This document shows positions 44,602 through 52,948 of a stretch of DNA of 64,000 bases, one piece after another (positions within the stretch are counted from its first letter, which is position 1; the number at the start of each line of letters is the position of its first letter). This DNA is from an uncultured Carboxylicivirga sp. Lineage in GTDB: Bacteria > Bacteroidota > Bacteroidia > Bacteroidales > Marinilabiliaceae. Under the pieces are notes generated by a model. That model saw nothing but the letters and a program-made list of their open reading frames with translations. It ran no database searches and had not been told where the DNA came from. Location: positions 434,001 through 498,000 of the forward strand of contig CANNEA010000003.1 in NCBI GenBank assembly GCA_947503525.1, read 5' to 3'. Position numbers and translations under genes: made by a program.

Positions 44602-46047
44602 TTAACGCCTTCCACCACTGTCGGGGCCAGTATATACTTCATCATTTTCGTAAACAGTAGCATCACTACCTATTGTAATTGTTCCATTGGCATCTAATCC
44701 ATGAGACGGACCGGTAGTAGGGATGTAAAGCTTAACTATTCCGCCATTTATGCTAATATCACCGTTTGAATCCATTGCATCAACATCACTACCCGACATG
44801 TTTACAGTAATTGTGCCGCCATTAACTATCAGCTGACTACCATCATCACTCATTACTTCCGTTCCTTGTGTTGCATTAAAGCCATCATCGTTTGCAGTAA
44901 CTTTAATTGTTCCATTATTTACAGTAATATAGCCTCCCTCAATGCCTTCTAATGAGCTGCTAATGGTAAGTGTTGTATTATCAATCACAATCTCTTCATC
45001 CGAATGTATACCATCATCACCCGATGCCACACTAAAAATTCCTTCATAAATATTAATATCCCCATCTGAGTGAATACCATCATCTGCAGCATCAATATTT
45101 ATACTTCCTCCATAAAACTGACTTATAATTCCTGACTTGATTGATTTGGCTGAAACATCATTGCTTAAATAAGCATTACTGCCTCCACCTGATTCCAAGT
45201 TGAGATTGCCGTCATGCACTATGACATCTTTTCCACCATAAATTGCATCACCACCTGATGTAATATTAAAACTGCCATTGTTTATGGAAATATAACCGCG
45301 TCCTTCGTCTTCAACATTATCTGATTTTAATCCATCACCACCGCAATTAACACTTATATCCCCACTATTAACTACCAAATAATCCTTCCCGCGAATGCCG
45401 TCATCAACTGCTTCTACGGTAATACTACCACTAGTTATAATTAATCCATCTTTACTAGTTAGTCCATCGTTGTAATTACCTTTAACTATAAGCGTTCCCT
45501 TGCCATATACAGTAAGGTTCTCTTTACTAAAAATAGCAGCATTTGCATCTTCTTCGTCAATACTATATACGGTGCCATCGCTAACTGTATTTGTAGTGCC
45601 ATCTGCCAATACCAGCACTACTTTTTCTGCATTATTCACATAAATAGCAGCATTGTTTGAGCAAGTCAAATTAGTATTATTCAATATGAGTCGAACAAGA
45701 GTTTTATCTTCCGTATCTACATAAATCTGTCCATCGTCTAAGCTTCCACTAAAACTATAATTGCCAGCCCTGGTAATGGCTATTTTACTACCTGTAATGG
45801 TTAGGCCTGTTCCACTCGAACTGGCAGAGCTCCCATTAAGTTTTACATCTATTACTTCGGCACAATTCCATATATAATCGCCGGCATCATCATGGTCGGC
45901 AATATTATCAATGTCTGAATCATCGACAAGGTATTGTTCTTCGTCTTCTGTTTCAGCAATAAGTTCAGTCAAGCCATCATCTTGTCTACATGTGCAAAAT
46001 AGAGCTGTTGAGAGCATTCCAAGAAGCAATAATTTATTTATTTTCAT
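44602..46047 (-). CDS. Carbohydrate-binding beta-helix lipoprotein (Cthe_2159-like, DUF4353)
   Basis: About 481 residues from ATG 46047 (the frame upstream opens only with TTG). Lipobox FCTC (Cys about 18). The rest is a regular beta-helix of repeats of the type 'I-N-G-G-x-I-x-(V/I)-x-(S/A)-x-x-D-(G/D)-G-(I/L)-x-S/D', for example 'GSINIDAADDGIHSDGDINI'. This fits the Cthe_2159 family of polygalacturonate-binding, calcium-dependent proteins. The many Asp-Asp-Gly turns could bind calcium. Likely a surface polysaccharide-binding protein; no partner genes nearby. Confidence 0.88.
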   Translation of the reverse strand: MKINKLLLLGMLSTALFCTCRQDDGLTELIAETEDEEQYLVDDSDIDNIADHDDAGDYIWNCAEVIDVKLNGSSASSSGTGLTITGSKIAITRAGNYSFSGSLDDGQIYVDTEDKTLVRLILNNTNLTCSNNAAIYVNNAEKVVLVLADGTTNTVSDGTVYSIDEEDANAAIFSKENLTVYGKGTLIVKGNYNDGLTSKDGLIITSGSITVEAVDDGIRGKDYLVVNSGDISVNCGGDGLKSDNVEDEGRGYISINNGSFNITSGGDAIYGGKDVIVHDGNLNLESGGGSNAYLSNDVSAKSIKSGIISQFYGGSINIDAADDGIHSDGDINIYEGIFSVASGDDGIHSDEEIVIDNTTLTISSSLEGIEGGYITVNNGTIKVTANDDGFNATQGTEVMSDDGSQLIVNGGTITVNMSGSDVDAMDSNGDISINGGIVKLYIPTTGPSHGLDANGTITIGSDATVYENDEVYTGPDSGGRR

Positions 46048-46215
46048 AATATTCAAGCGTTATATTATGCGTCAAAATTATGATTCTAAGGACTTGAATA
46101 AAAAAGAGTCTTCCAACTTGAGAATTTTGTCAGCAGAATAGCTAATTCTATCTATAAAGATTTATTTTCTTGAGTTGAAATGTTACACTGGAGTATTGAA
46201 TAAATACGGCCTTGA

Positions 46216-46355
46216 TTGTTCGTTAACGGTGGCAATATGGCATGAAGCGGATTGCGAGCGATTCACGATCAAACCGAGATAAAGTTGTAACGGGCTAAAG
46301 CCTCCCCAATTAATCACTTCACCGCTTTTTGCTATATTGCGTGTTGCAAACAGTT
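46216..46355. repeat. Structured intergenic repeat, site A (attC-like)
   Basis: Begins TTGTTCGTTAACG (46217-46229), the same 13-mer seen at sites B and C. Long imperfect inverted repeat: 46232-46250 (GCAATATGGCATGAAGCGG) against 46322-46340. The loop contains AACGGGCTAAAG, also shared with site C. It sits between the beta-helix lipoprotein gene and the hydrolase gene at 46364. Confidence 0.6.
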
Positions 46356-46363
46356 ATTTCATT

Positions 46364-47275
46364 TTAGTTTATTAAAATCTGGTTTATTTTGTCTAAATAG
46401 ACACTATTGGCAAGGTCATCGTGTCCACAATTTAATTCAAGAACACTTACTCCCTTATTCTTTAAAAAATCTATTTCATGCTGATTGGGACAACCAACTT
46501 TATTATCATATTTTCCGAATACATAAACCACATTCGTTAAATCTTTATCTTTTAACAATTCCGTATATCTATTCTGACTAACTTTCATTAAAGTTGCCAT
46601 ATTTTCCACTCGACTGTTTAATCGTTGAAATCGAAGAAACTTAGGTAATAGATATCTGCTTGTTACTTCCTGTTTTGAATTAAAATACGGAACCTTTCCT
46701 CCAGATGTCAAATCAATAGCTTCTATATTAACATCAAATCTTATCATAGTCAAAGCTAAGCCATTGGAAATATTCGGATAATTTCTTAACATTTCAAGTC
46801 CAATCTGACTACCATGTGATATACAAAAGACATATACCTTTTTGTCTTGGTTCTTAAAATACTTAATAGTTCTATAAAGCATTTCAGCGCTAACTTCCAC
46901 TTCGCGTTGGGCTTGTCTATCTGTTAATATTGGAGTAGAAAATAGTATTGTCTGATTAATAATCTGAGATTGATATGGGAAAACTTTTAGATATTTCCCA
47001 CTATGAGACATCCAATTAAAAGGGCTTATTTTTCGGTCAAAAAGTTCCCAATTCGGTCCGCCTTGTACATAAATATAGGCTATTTCATTTTTAATATATC
47101 CGTCATATTCAAATAAGTCAGTAGTATCAGTTGGAATTTCTGTCGGCTCGTATTGTCGGGAAGGTAACAAAATCAAACCTAACATTTGTCTATTTTTAGT
47201 AGCTGCAATTACAAGAAACACCAAAATCACAACTAAAAATCCAGATAATATTATTGTCTTTTTCTTAATTCTCAT
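46364..47275 (-). CDS. Membrane-anchored alpha/beta-hydrolase-like protein
   Basis: 303 residues with an N-terminal membrane helix (about 7-26). The downstream part looks like an alpha/beta hydrolase: 'YIYVQGGPNWELF', a nucleophile elbow-like 'FCISHGSQIG', an acid in 'FGKYDNKVG' and His in 'LNCGHDDLAN'. Function and substrate unknown. It is bracketed by structured repeats A and B, on the same strand as the next gene, as expected for a captured cassette. Confidence 0.7.
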   Translation of the reverse strand: MRIKKKTIILSGFLVVILVFLVIAATKNRQMLGLILLPSRQYEPTEIPTDTTDLFEYDGYIKNEIAYIYVQGGPNWELFDRKISPFNWMSHSGKYLKVFPYQSQIINQTILFSTPILTDRQAQREVEVSAEMLYRTIKYFKNQDKKVYVFCISHGSQIGLEMLRNYPNISNGLALTMIRFDVNIEAIDLTSGGKVPYFNSKQEVTSRYLLPKFLRFQRLNSRVENMATLMKVSQNRYTELLKDKDLTNVVYVFGKYDNKVGCPNQHEIDFLKNKGVSVLELNCGHDDLANSVYLDKINQILIN

Positions 47276-47303
47276 TTAAATACGATGTTTCTATTTTAAT
47301 TGT

Positions 47304-47470
47304 TTGCAACTCATTTATATCCTCTATTATAGTCCATATAGCTTTTAGTAGGTGTTGATATAATTTTAAAATTAATCCGTATCCACCATAATTGTTCGTT
47401 AACGGTTGGTACATCTTGCTAACCGCACCAAGCCCGTTCTGAAATACGTACTTTGTTATGCGCTGATTTT
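47304..47470. repeat. Direct repeat DR1 plus structured site B
   Basis: DR1 (about 47304-47408) starts 'CAACTCATTTATAT' and ends with TTGTTCGTTAACG (47393-47405); it is closely similar to DR2. It runs into site B, GTTAACGGTTGGTAC ... ACGTACTTTGTTATGCGC, an imperfect inverted repeat with the inverse of the AACGGGCTT core inside. The 69-residue frame across it (47265-47474) is a reading of the repeat, not a gene. Confidence 0.65.
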
Positions 47471-47872
47471 TCATTCTATAGTATATCCGATGTAGAAATT
47501 GATTTCAGTTTTCTTATTCTTTACCAAATCAATATTTTGCACCTCCTCAATTAATCTCACCCATTCGTTGCCTTTACTCTTACATTTTATTGTATAAGTT
47601 CCTGGTAACGTTTTTATAGAGTACTTTCCAGTCGAGTCATTTGTAGTTTTCAAGTCTGAATTTTCTATCCATATTTCAAACTCATTTTCAAAGTAATAAT
47701 CGCCAAACCTGTCAACACGATAAACGTGTCCAAAAACTAATGAAGAATCGTTAAGCATAATGTTGGAGCTTGATACAATATCCACCCAGCCATCTATGAA
47801 TTGTCGATTGAGACAGGAACTGAAAACTACAAGAACGGTAAACACTGTCAATGCGTGTCTAATTTTTTTCAT
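47471..47872 (-). CDS. Lipoprotein with carboxypeptidase-regulatory-like domain
   Basis: 133 residues from ATG 47872, which starts a clean lipoprotein signal (lipobox FSSC); an upstream ATG at 47896 adds eight residues. The mature part is a single beta-sandwich: 'NSDLKTTNDSTGKYSIKTLP' followed by 'GTYTIKCKSKGNEW', typical of the carboxypeptidase-regulatory-like (DUF4480/CarbopepD_reg) fold. No function known. Flanked by repeats B and C. Confidence 0.7.
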   Translation of the reverse strand: MKKIRHALTVFTVLVVFSSCLNRQFIDGWVDIVSSSNIMLNDSSLVFGHVYRVDRFGDYYFENEFEIWIENSDLKTTNDSTGKYSIKTLPGTYTIKCKSKGNEWVRLIEEVQNIDLVKNKKTEINFYIGYTIE

Positions 47873-47904
47873 ATGGCTTTGTCTTTTGGCTTTCATATTT
47901 GCGC

Positions 47905-48145
47905 ATAACTCATTTATATTCTCTATTATAGTCTATATATTTCGTATAGCTTGTAGTATATGTCTATATAATTTATAATTAAGCCGTATCCACTATAATT
48001 GTTCGTTAACGTTTAGTATAAGAATAGTAGCCTACTACGGACGTAAAACCTATCAAACCGTTCCTGTTTTGAACGGGCTAAAACCACTCAAATAGACACT
48101 TTCCGGCTTTTATTTGTATACATTGTTAGCCTTACGTTATTTTAC
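47905..48145. repeat. Direct repeat DR2 plus structured site C
   Basis: DR2 (about 47905-48012) is similar to DR1 over about 100 bp and ends with TTGTTCGTTAACG (47999-48011). Site C follows: GTTAACGTTTAGTATA against TGTATACATTGTTAGCC near 48115-48132, with an internal hairpin CCGTTCctgttttGAACGG (48058-48076) and the shared AACGGGCTAAA. No gene lies in these 240 bp. Confidence 0.65.
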
Positions 48146-48215
48146 AGAGAACATCCATTATTCTTTCGCATTGAATAATCATGACACTTCATTCTTTCAT
48201 ATAAAAGTAATTCTA

Positions 48216-49226
48216 CTATTCTAATATTTCTAATTGTGCAATTATTTGTTCTTCAGTTACCGGATAGTCTTTGTCCATCCTAATGCTTTGATAAACATCT
48301 TCAAAGACATTTATATAATTTGCTTTTTTTGCCGCTATTTTTTCTTGTTTTTTTAATCCATTAGATGATATCGTGGTTAATAGTCCTTCACTCTCAGGTA
48401 ATTCAATACCAAACATTTGATTGTCAGGCAGTATTCCTTCATTTAACTGATCTTCCTGAACATCAGTACGGTGCTTTTTATAGCTTCCTAATGTACCCTG
48501 AATCACAAAAGCAGGTTGTGGATCTGCAACCAACGAACTGATAGTCACAAATACTTGTAAATTATTAGGATATAGTAAATGAATATGTATATAATCAACT
48601 ACCTGAGTGTTAGGACGAACATATGCCGGGTATTTAGACCATTTTAAAGGAAGACCAAATAAAGCTATTATTCCATCTATTGTATGCGCACCCAAATTAA
48701 ATTGAACCCCATTTCCTGATCCGGCCACTTCCTTCCAACTGTTTTCATTAATGGTGTTCCTATATCTATCGTATCGAAAATGAGCCTCAATCAAGTTTCC
48801 TAATTTACCAGATTCGATAACTTCTTTGACGGAAAGAAAATCACTGTCGTATCGTCGATTTTGGAAAGGCAGAGCCAGTACATTATTTTTTTTGGCCTCT
48901 TTAAAAAGTTGTTTTGCTTGTGAAGATGTAGTGGCAAAAGGTTTATCGATTAATACATGTTTATTGGCCTTAATAGCCTTTAAAGCATATTCAAAATGTG
49001 TATTATTTGGGGTATTTACAATAATAAGCTCAATAGAATCATTTAATAAGATTTCATCAACCGAGTCATAACTTTTTATTTCCGAATAATCTAAATGAGC
49101 CTTTTTTTTGCTTCGCTCGACTACAGCTATAAATTCAAATTCAGGATGTTCATTAAGAAATGGCGCATGAAATAGCTTACCAGACATTCCATAAGATAAT
49201 ATTCCTGTCTTAATTGTAGTTTTCAT
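48216..49226 (-). CDS. Gfo/Idh/MocA-family oxidoreductase
   Basis: 336 residues. Rossmann N-terminus ('KTGILSYGMSGKLFHAPFLN'), 'HVLIDKPFATTSSQAKQLFK' with the family's EKP-type Lys, and a C-terminal GFO/IDH domain ('HFRYDRYRNTINENSWKEVA', 'NLGAHTIDGIIALFG'). NAD(P)-dependent sugar or polyol dehydrogenase; YdgJ/scyllo-inositol-dehydrogenase-like forms share this pattern. Cytoplasmic. Likely cotranscribed after the second oxidoreductase gene (16 nt gap). Confidence 0.92.
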   Translation of the reverse strand: MKTTIKTGILSYGMSGKLFHAPFLNEHPEFEFIAVVERSKKKAHLDYSEIKSYDSVDEILLNDSIELIIVNTPNNTHFEYALKAIKANKHVLIDKPFATTSSQAKQLFKEAKKNNVLALPFQNRRYDSDFLSVKEVIESGKLGNLIEAHFRYDRYRNTINENSWKEVAGSGNGVQFNLGAHTIDGIIALFGLPLKWSKYPAYVRPNTQVVDYIHIHLLYPNNLQVFVTISSLVADPQPAFVIQGTLGSYKKHRTDVQEDQLNEGILPDNQMFGIELPESEGLLTTISSNGLKKQEKIAAKKANYINVFEDVYQSIRMDKDYPVTEEQIIAQLEILE

Positions 49227-49242
49227 AGTGGTATGTATAATT

Positions 49243-50241
49243 TTATTTAGCTATTTGCTCCAAAACCCAATTTGTTCTGGCTGCTGAAACGCCTGTACTT
49301 GGACTTTTACCTTTTTCTAGCAGGTCATTCACAATAGTTTGAATAAGTAGCTCCTGGATGTATTTAGGAACCTCAAATTCAAATTTCTTCTCGGGTTCAT
49401 TCTCCATTTTTAAAGTAAGGTGATGATCACCCCAAAAAGGAAAAGATATTTGCCCTTTACTACCAATTATTGTTGTCATTTCATATTGTGATGCCTTACT
49501 CGTATTAAAAGCCCATAAACCTTTTCCTAAGATTCCATTTTTAAATTTAAAAACACCAACAGTGATATCATCAGCTTTATACGATTTTGATTGATTTTCA
49601 GAAAACCCCTTTGCCTCAGTGATAGGGCCAAAAATGAAATCAAGTGCATCTAATTGATGTGAAGCCAGATCGTAAAAATAACCGCCTCCCGCAACTTTAG
49701 GATCAACCCGCCAATTATTAGCGTGGTGATGGGTTCCTACAATATCATTCTCGATTGTCATTTGTACACTTATATCGATACTTCTAATGTCTCCAATGGC
49801 ACCACTATCAATTAATTCCTTTACTTTAAGAATATTTGGTAGTGTTCTGCGATAATAAGCTACATATAAATTGACATTTGCTTTTTTGCATGCTTCTACC
49901 ATTGACAGGCATTCTTTATGTGAACGAGCCATTGGTTTTTCTACATAAACCGGTTTTCCAAGAGCTGCTGCTTTCAAAGTATACTCAGCATGTGTTTCCG
50001 GTGGCGTCGCAATATATATGGCGTTTACCTCAGGATCATTCAGTAAATCATCTGCATTATCGTACCACTTTTCAACACCATGTCGTTTGGCAAAATCCTT
50101 TGCTTTATCAGAATCTCTTCTCATAACTGCCTTTACACTTGAATTGGGTACTTGTATAAGTGGTCGTCCGCTTTTTGTTTCACAAACATCACCTACACCA
50201 ATAATTCCCCAACAAATTTCACTTGTGATTTTCCGTTCCAT
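49243..50241 (-). CDS. Gfo/Idh/MocA-family oxidoreductase
   Basis: 332 residues. Begins 'ICWGIIGVGDVCETKSGRPL', with 'AIYIATPPETHAEYTLKAAA' and the 'VYVEKPMARSHKECLSMVEA' Lys motif, then 'GGGYFYDLASHQLDALDFIF' in the C-terminal domain. NAD(P)-dependent oxidoreductase on a sugar-like substrate. It pairs with the next Gfo/Idh gene; two such genes in a row suggest an oxidation/re-reduction pathway on one sugar (inference). Confidence 0.92.
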   Translation of the reverse strand: MERKITSEICWGIIGVGDVCETKSGRPLIQVPNSSVKAVMRRDSDKAKDFAKRHGVEKWYDNADDLLNDPEVNAIYIATPPETHAEYTLKAAALGKPVYVEKPMARSHKECLSMVEACKKANVNLYVAYYRRTLPNILKVKELIDSGAIGDIRSIDISVQMTIENDIVGTHHHANNWRVDPKVAGGGYFYDLASHQLDALDFIFGPITEAKGFSENQSKSYKADDITVGVFKFKNGILGKGLWAFNTSKASQYEMTTIIGSKGQISFPFWGDHHLTLKMENEPEKKFEFEVPKYIQELLIQTIVNDLLEKGKSPSTGVSAARTNWVLEQIAK

Positions 50242-50292
50242 TTTTCTAAAGATTTTATCCTTATTTGCAATTAATTATAAATCGATTGCTTC

Positions 50293-50490
50293 TTATCGAC
50301 TTTTCATCTTGTTTTCAAGTTCAATTAATCCTTTTAATATTTCGTCATCTTCCTTATAAAATACTTCTGGACAAGGATTTTTAGGTCTAATTGCTGCCAT
50401 TAAAAGCTGACCTAATCTAAAATCAGGATTATCCTTCCAAATCCGCTCTAAATTTGATAGCAATTCTGGTATGCGTTCTGAGTCTCTCAT
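50293..50490 (-). CDS. Small uncharacterised protein
   Basis: 65 residues with the pattern 'MRDSERIPELLSNLERIWKD' followed by 'NPDFRLGQLLMAAI', a small conserved family seen in many bacteria without known function. Charged, no signal peptide. It lies 51 nt upstream of the Gfo/Idh pair and just downstream of repeat DR3. Confidence 0.6.
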   Translation of the reverse strand: MRDSERIPELLSNLERIWKDNPDFRLGQLLMAAIRPKNPCPEVFYKEDDEILKGLIELENKMKSR

Positions 50491-50518
50491 TTTTGGTCTG
50501 CGTTGTGGTTTTTAATAT

Positions 50519-50590
50519 TGCTTAACTCATTTATATCCTCTTTAATAGTCCATATAGCTCGTATAGCTTGTAGTATATGTCGATAACTTT
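50519..50590. repeat. Direct repeat DR3
   Basis: Third copy of the direct repeat ('AACTCATTTATATCCTCTTT', then 'ATAGTCCATATAGCTCGTAT'). It matches DR1/DR2 for about 70 bp, then diverges before the GTTAACG end. Confidence 0.7.
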
Positions 50591-50826
50591 AAAGATTAAC
50601 ATGTGTACACTTTTAATTCTACTTAGGTCTTGCCGCATGAAGCGTGCCGCTGCGCGTGGTATATTCGCTTTCTTGGTTTTACCTTTGCTCGCGCATGTGC
50701 CGAAAGTCCCGAAAACAGGCTTGGCCAGGCATTCTTTATTGCGGTTTGTTGCACACTGGCTTTATTTCATTTTAATAGTTGTGGTATGTCAATTTTTGAA
50801 TCTATTGTTAATGTTCTTCATACCCA
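50591..50826. other. GC-rich non-coding block beside DR3
   Basis: Locally GC-rich (for example 50633-50700) with short dyads such as CGCATG/CATGCG-type elements. The plus-strand frames here (50577-50852, 50630-50917) have no recognisable homology. The block has the look of another structured intergenic element like sites A-C, but I cannot define its arms. Confidence 0.4.
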
Positions 50827-51465
50827 CTATATTTCTTTCTCCATCCTTGTGAATACAGGAGGTAAGTTTAAAAAGTTAGGCCAGAAGGAAAATATTTTCA
50901 TACCAAATTTATTATAACTCTTTATTGCTCTTTTATTCTTGCTTGAAACATCCAACGACATAGTTTTAGATCCTTTTTTAATGGCTATTTCTTCACTATG
51001 TTTCATCAACCTTTGTCCAAGCCCTTTTCCACGCATTTGACTACTGACCGTGATGGCTTGTATATAATAATCTTCTTTCCCCTTGGGACCTAGAAAATGA
51101 GAAAGTATTTTTCCAATAACTGAAAACATCATAATTCTTAGCTTTCCTCCTTGGAATTGAGAAAGAATATTTTTCCTGAATCCTTCTTTTTCAGAACATG
51201 TATACCCCGAGACTATCCCGACAATTTTGCTTTGATATTCAATAATCGTTACATTCTCAAATGAATATTCATTATTGGATTTAACATAGGCATCTGCTAT
51301 AATTTCATAGGTTTTTATTCCAAGCATTGATTTAAAAAATCCTTCGGAAGCTTCATCAAAAAATTGAGCAAATACAAGGCCTTCTTCTAAATTAGGTTTT
51401 GCCTCCCTAATTATAATTGAATCATCTTGAATAATACCACTTGATATTTTTGATACTTCTGACAT
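50827..51465 (-). CDS. GNAT-family N-acetyltransferase
   Basis: 212 residues. The acetyl-CoA site is clear: 'YIQAITVSSQMRGKGLGQRL' followed by 'KRAIKSYNKFGMKI'. Acetylates a small molecule, peptide or ribosomal protein; substrate unknown. It is on the minus strand like the cassette-like genes to its left, with the GC-rich block immediately downstream. Confidence 0.88.
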   Translation of the reverse strand: MSEVSKISSGIIQDDSIIIREAKPNLEEGLVFAQFFDEASEGFFKSMLGIKTYEIIADAYVKSNNEYSFENVTIIEYQSKIVGIVSGYTCSEKEGFRKNILSQFQGGKLRIMMFSVIGKILSHFLGPKGKEDYYIQAITVSSQMRGKGLGQRLMKHSEEIAIKKGSKTMSLDVSSKNKRAIKSYNKFGMKIFSFWPNFLNLPPVFTRMEKEI

Positions 51466-51644
51466 TTAATTTCAATATTATTTTTTTTGATACAATAGAT
51501 TCTTTTAACCCAAGGCAGCCATGAAAAGATAGTCACTTTTAAGCTTTTGTACAACGGTCTCTGCTTTGAGTAGTTGCTTGGCTTAGCACTTAACTTTCAT
51601 ACTTTGAGCAAAGAAATACGATTGTATAAATTATCTTTGTTCAG

Positions 51645-52055
51645 ATGAAAGGCAATATTGAGTTAAAGCTTCAGCAACGAAATATTAAGCCAACCGCCAT
51701 GCGTGAGTTGGTTTATGAGGTCTTGGAAAAAAATAAAAAAGCCTTGAGCCTTTACGAAATAGAACAGCAATTCGATAATGTAGAACGTTCCACCATTTTT
51801 AGAACCCTTAAAACCTTTCAGGAAAAATTGCTAATCCATAGTGTTCACGATGGTACAGGAGCTGTAAGGTATGCCTTGTGCGATGAAGATTGTACTTGTG
51901 AACCAGACGACCTCCATGTTCACTTTTTGTGCAATAAATGCGGACATACACATTGCTTAAAGCATATGCCTGTCCCTAAGATGGACTTAGCAGATGGATT
52001 CACATTCGAAAGTGCCAATTTCGTGGTAAAAGGAATTTGCTCAAATTGTAGCTAA
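51645..52055 (+). CDS. Fur-family metalloregulator
   Basis: 136 residues. Winged helix N-terminus ('RNIKPTAMRELVYEVLEKNK', 'NVERSTIFRTLKTFQEKLLI') and a C-terminal metal domain with 'HVHFLCNKCGHTHCLKHMPV' and a final 'GICSNCS' that form the structural zinc CxxC pairs. Cytoplasmic repressor of the Fur/Zur/PerR group; the sensed metal cannot be told, though the copper/zinc export locus at 56-64 kb makes Zur plausible. Confidence 0.9.
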   Translation: MKGNIELKLQQRNIKPTAMRELVYEVLEKNKKALSLYEIEQQFDNVERSTIFRTLKTFQEKLLIHSVHDGTGAVRYALCDEDCTCEPDDLHVHFLCNKCGHTHCLKHMPVPKMDLADGFTFESANFVVKGICSNCS

Positions 52056-52122
52056 GGGCTTTGCAATACTGTTGCATGCCGTTCTTCCGTACATTTGTAT
52101 TCTAAATTTTATAACAAGAAAA

Positions 52123-52716
52123 ATGGCAACTTATTTATTTATATTCTATTGCGCTTTTTTAATCACTCTTTTTATAGTCCCAAGCTATATCACCTATAAA
52201 CGTACAGGAATAAATCCATTTAAATTTAGCAAGGAAGAAACGGCAATAAATTACGTGGGTAAAGCCTACAAAATCATTTCTTCTTTTGCATTAGTAATCA
52301 TTGTATTAAATGCATTTTTTCCTTCAGCGATGCAATATTTAGTTTCAATTGAATACCTGGTGTCTAATACAAGTGTTTGGATAGGTCTTGGATTAATTCA
52401 CCTGGCATTTGTAGTAATTTTTATTGCACAACGCAACATGGCAAATGAATGGCGAATAGGAATTGATAGAGAAAATAAAGTAAAGCTGATTACAAAAGGA
52501 TTGTTTAGTGTTTCTCGAAACCCTATATTTCTTGGTGTAATCACAGTTTTTATTGGTCTTTTTCTAATGATTCCAAACCTTATAACAACAGTAATTTTGG
52601 TCGCAGGAGCGTTGGTGATTCAAGTTCAGGTTCGCCTCGAAGAAGAATTCTTATTAAGCACTTTAGGGGAGGAGTATAAAATATATATGATGGAGGTTAA
52701 GAGGTGGTTGTTTTAG
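52123..52716 (+). CDS. Isoprenylcysteine-methyltransferase-like membrane protein
   Basis: 197 residues from ATG 52123 (the frame is open to 52072). Five hydrophobic helices; the C-terminal part 'LITKGLFSVSRNPIFLGVIT' followed by 'RLEEEFLLSTLGEEYKIYM' matches the ICMT/PEMT-type methyltransferase family (S-adenosylmethionine binding near 'RNPIFLG' and 'EEEFL'). The substrate is unknown in bacteria. 67 nt after the Fur-type gene, likely one transcript. Confidence 0.85.
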   Translation: MATYLFIFYCAFLITLFIVPSYITYKRTGINPFKFSKEETAINYVGKAYKIISSFALVIIVLNAFFPSAMQYLVSIEYLVSNTSVWIGLGLIHLAFVVIFIAQRNMANEWRIGIDRENKVKLITKGLFSVSRNPIFLGVITVFIGLFLMIPNLITTVILVAGALVIQVQVRLEEEFLLSTLGEEYKIYMMEVKRWLF

Positions 52717-52902
52717 TCAGGTTGATGGAATAGAAGAGTCATATTATATTGCTCGAATGAAGGTTGTTGTTGACATGTTGACTTAATAAGCCCGGCGAGT
52801 GAGGAAAGCATTCAAAAGGCCACTATCTGATAGCTGAAAATAAATAATAATGAAAGAGTGGTTTACGACTACTGAATTAAACGAAAAATAGCTTAGAGAT
52901 AT

Positions 52903-52940
52903 AAAAGTTATCATCTTTAACAATTCAGATGATAACTTTT
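52903..52940 (-). terminator. Terminator of the ATP-grasp/M20 gene
   Basis: Perfect 14-bp inverted repeat AAAAGTTATCATCT/AGATGATAACTTTT with a 10-nt loop, 9 nt past the minus-strand stop. The stem ends in TTTT on the minus strand; by symmetry it could also end transcription from the left. Confidence 0.85.
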
Positions 52941-52948
52941 GTATGTAG

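Noticed and set aside
47265-47474. 69-codon minus-strand open frame
   Set aside because: It lies wholly within repeat DR1/site B, so it is a reading of the repeat.
46216-48145. Firm call of integron attC sites
   Set aside because: Inverted arms and shared ends are present, but the terminal motifs do not match the GTTRRRY/RYYYAAC cores exactly and no integrase is in the window. Kept only as 'attC-like'.
47304-50590. Three similar repeats taken as a CRISPR array
   Set aside because: The repeats are about 70-105 bp, widely and irregularly spaced (about 0.6 and 2.6 kb), with genes between, and no cas gene is present.
50577-50917. Plus-strand hydrophobic frames in the GC-rich block
   Set aside because: Overlap the direct repeat and the 3' end of the GNAT gene; composition follows the repeat, not a protein family.
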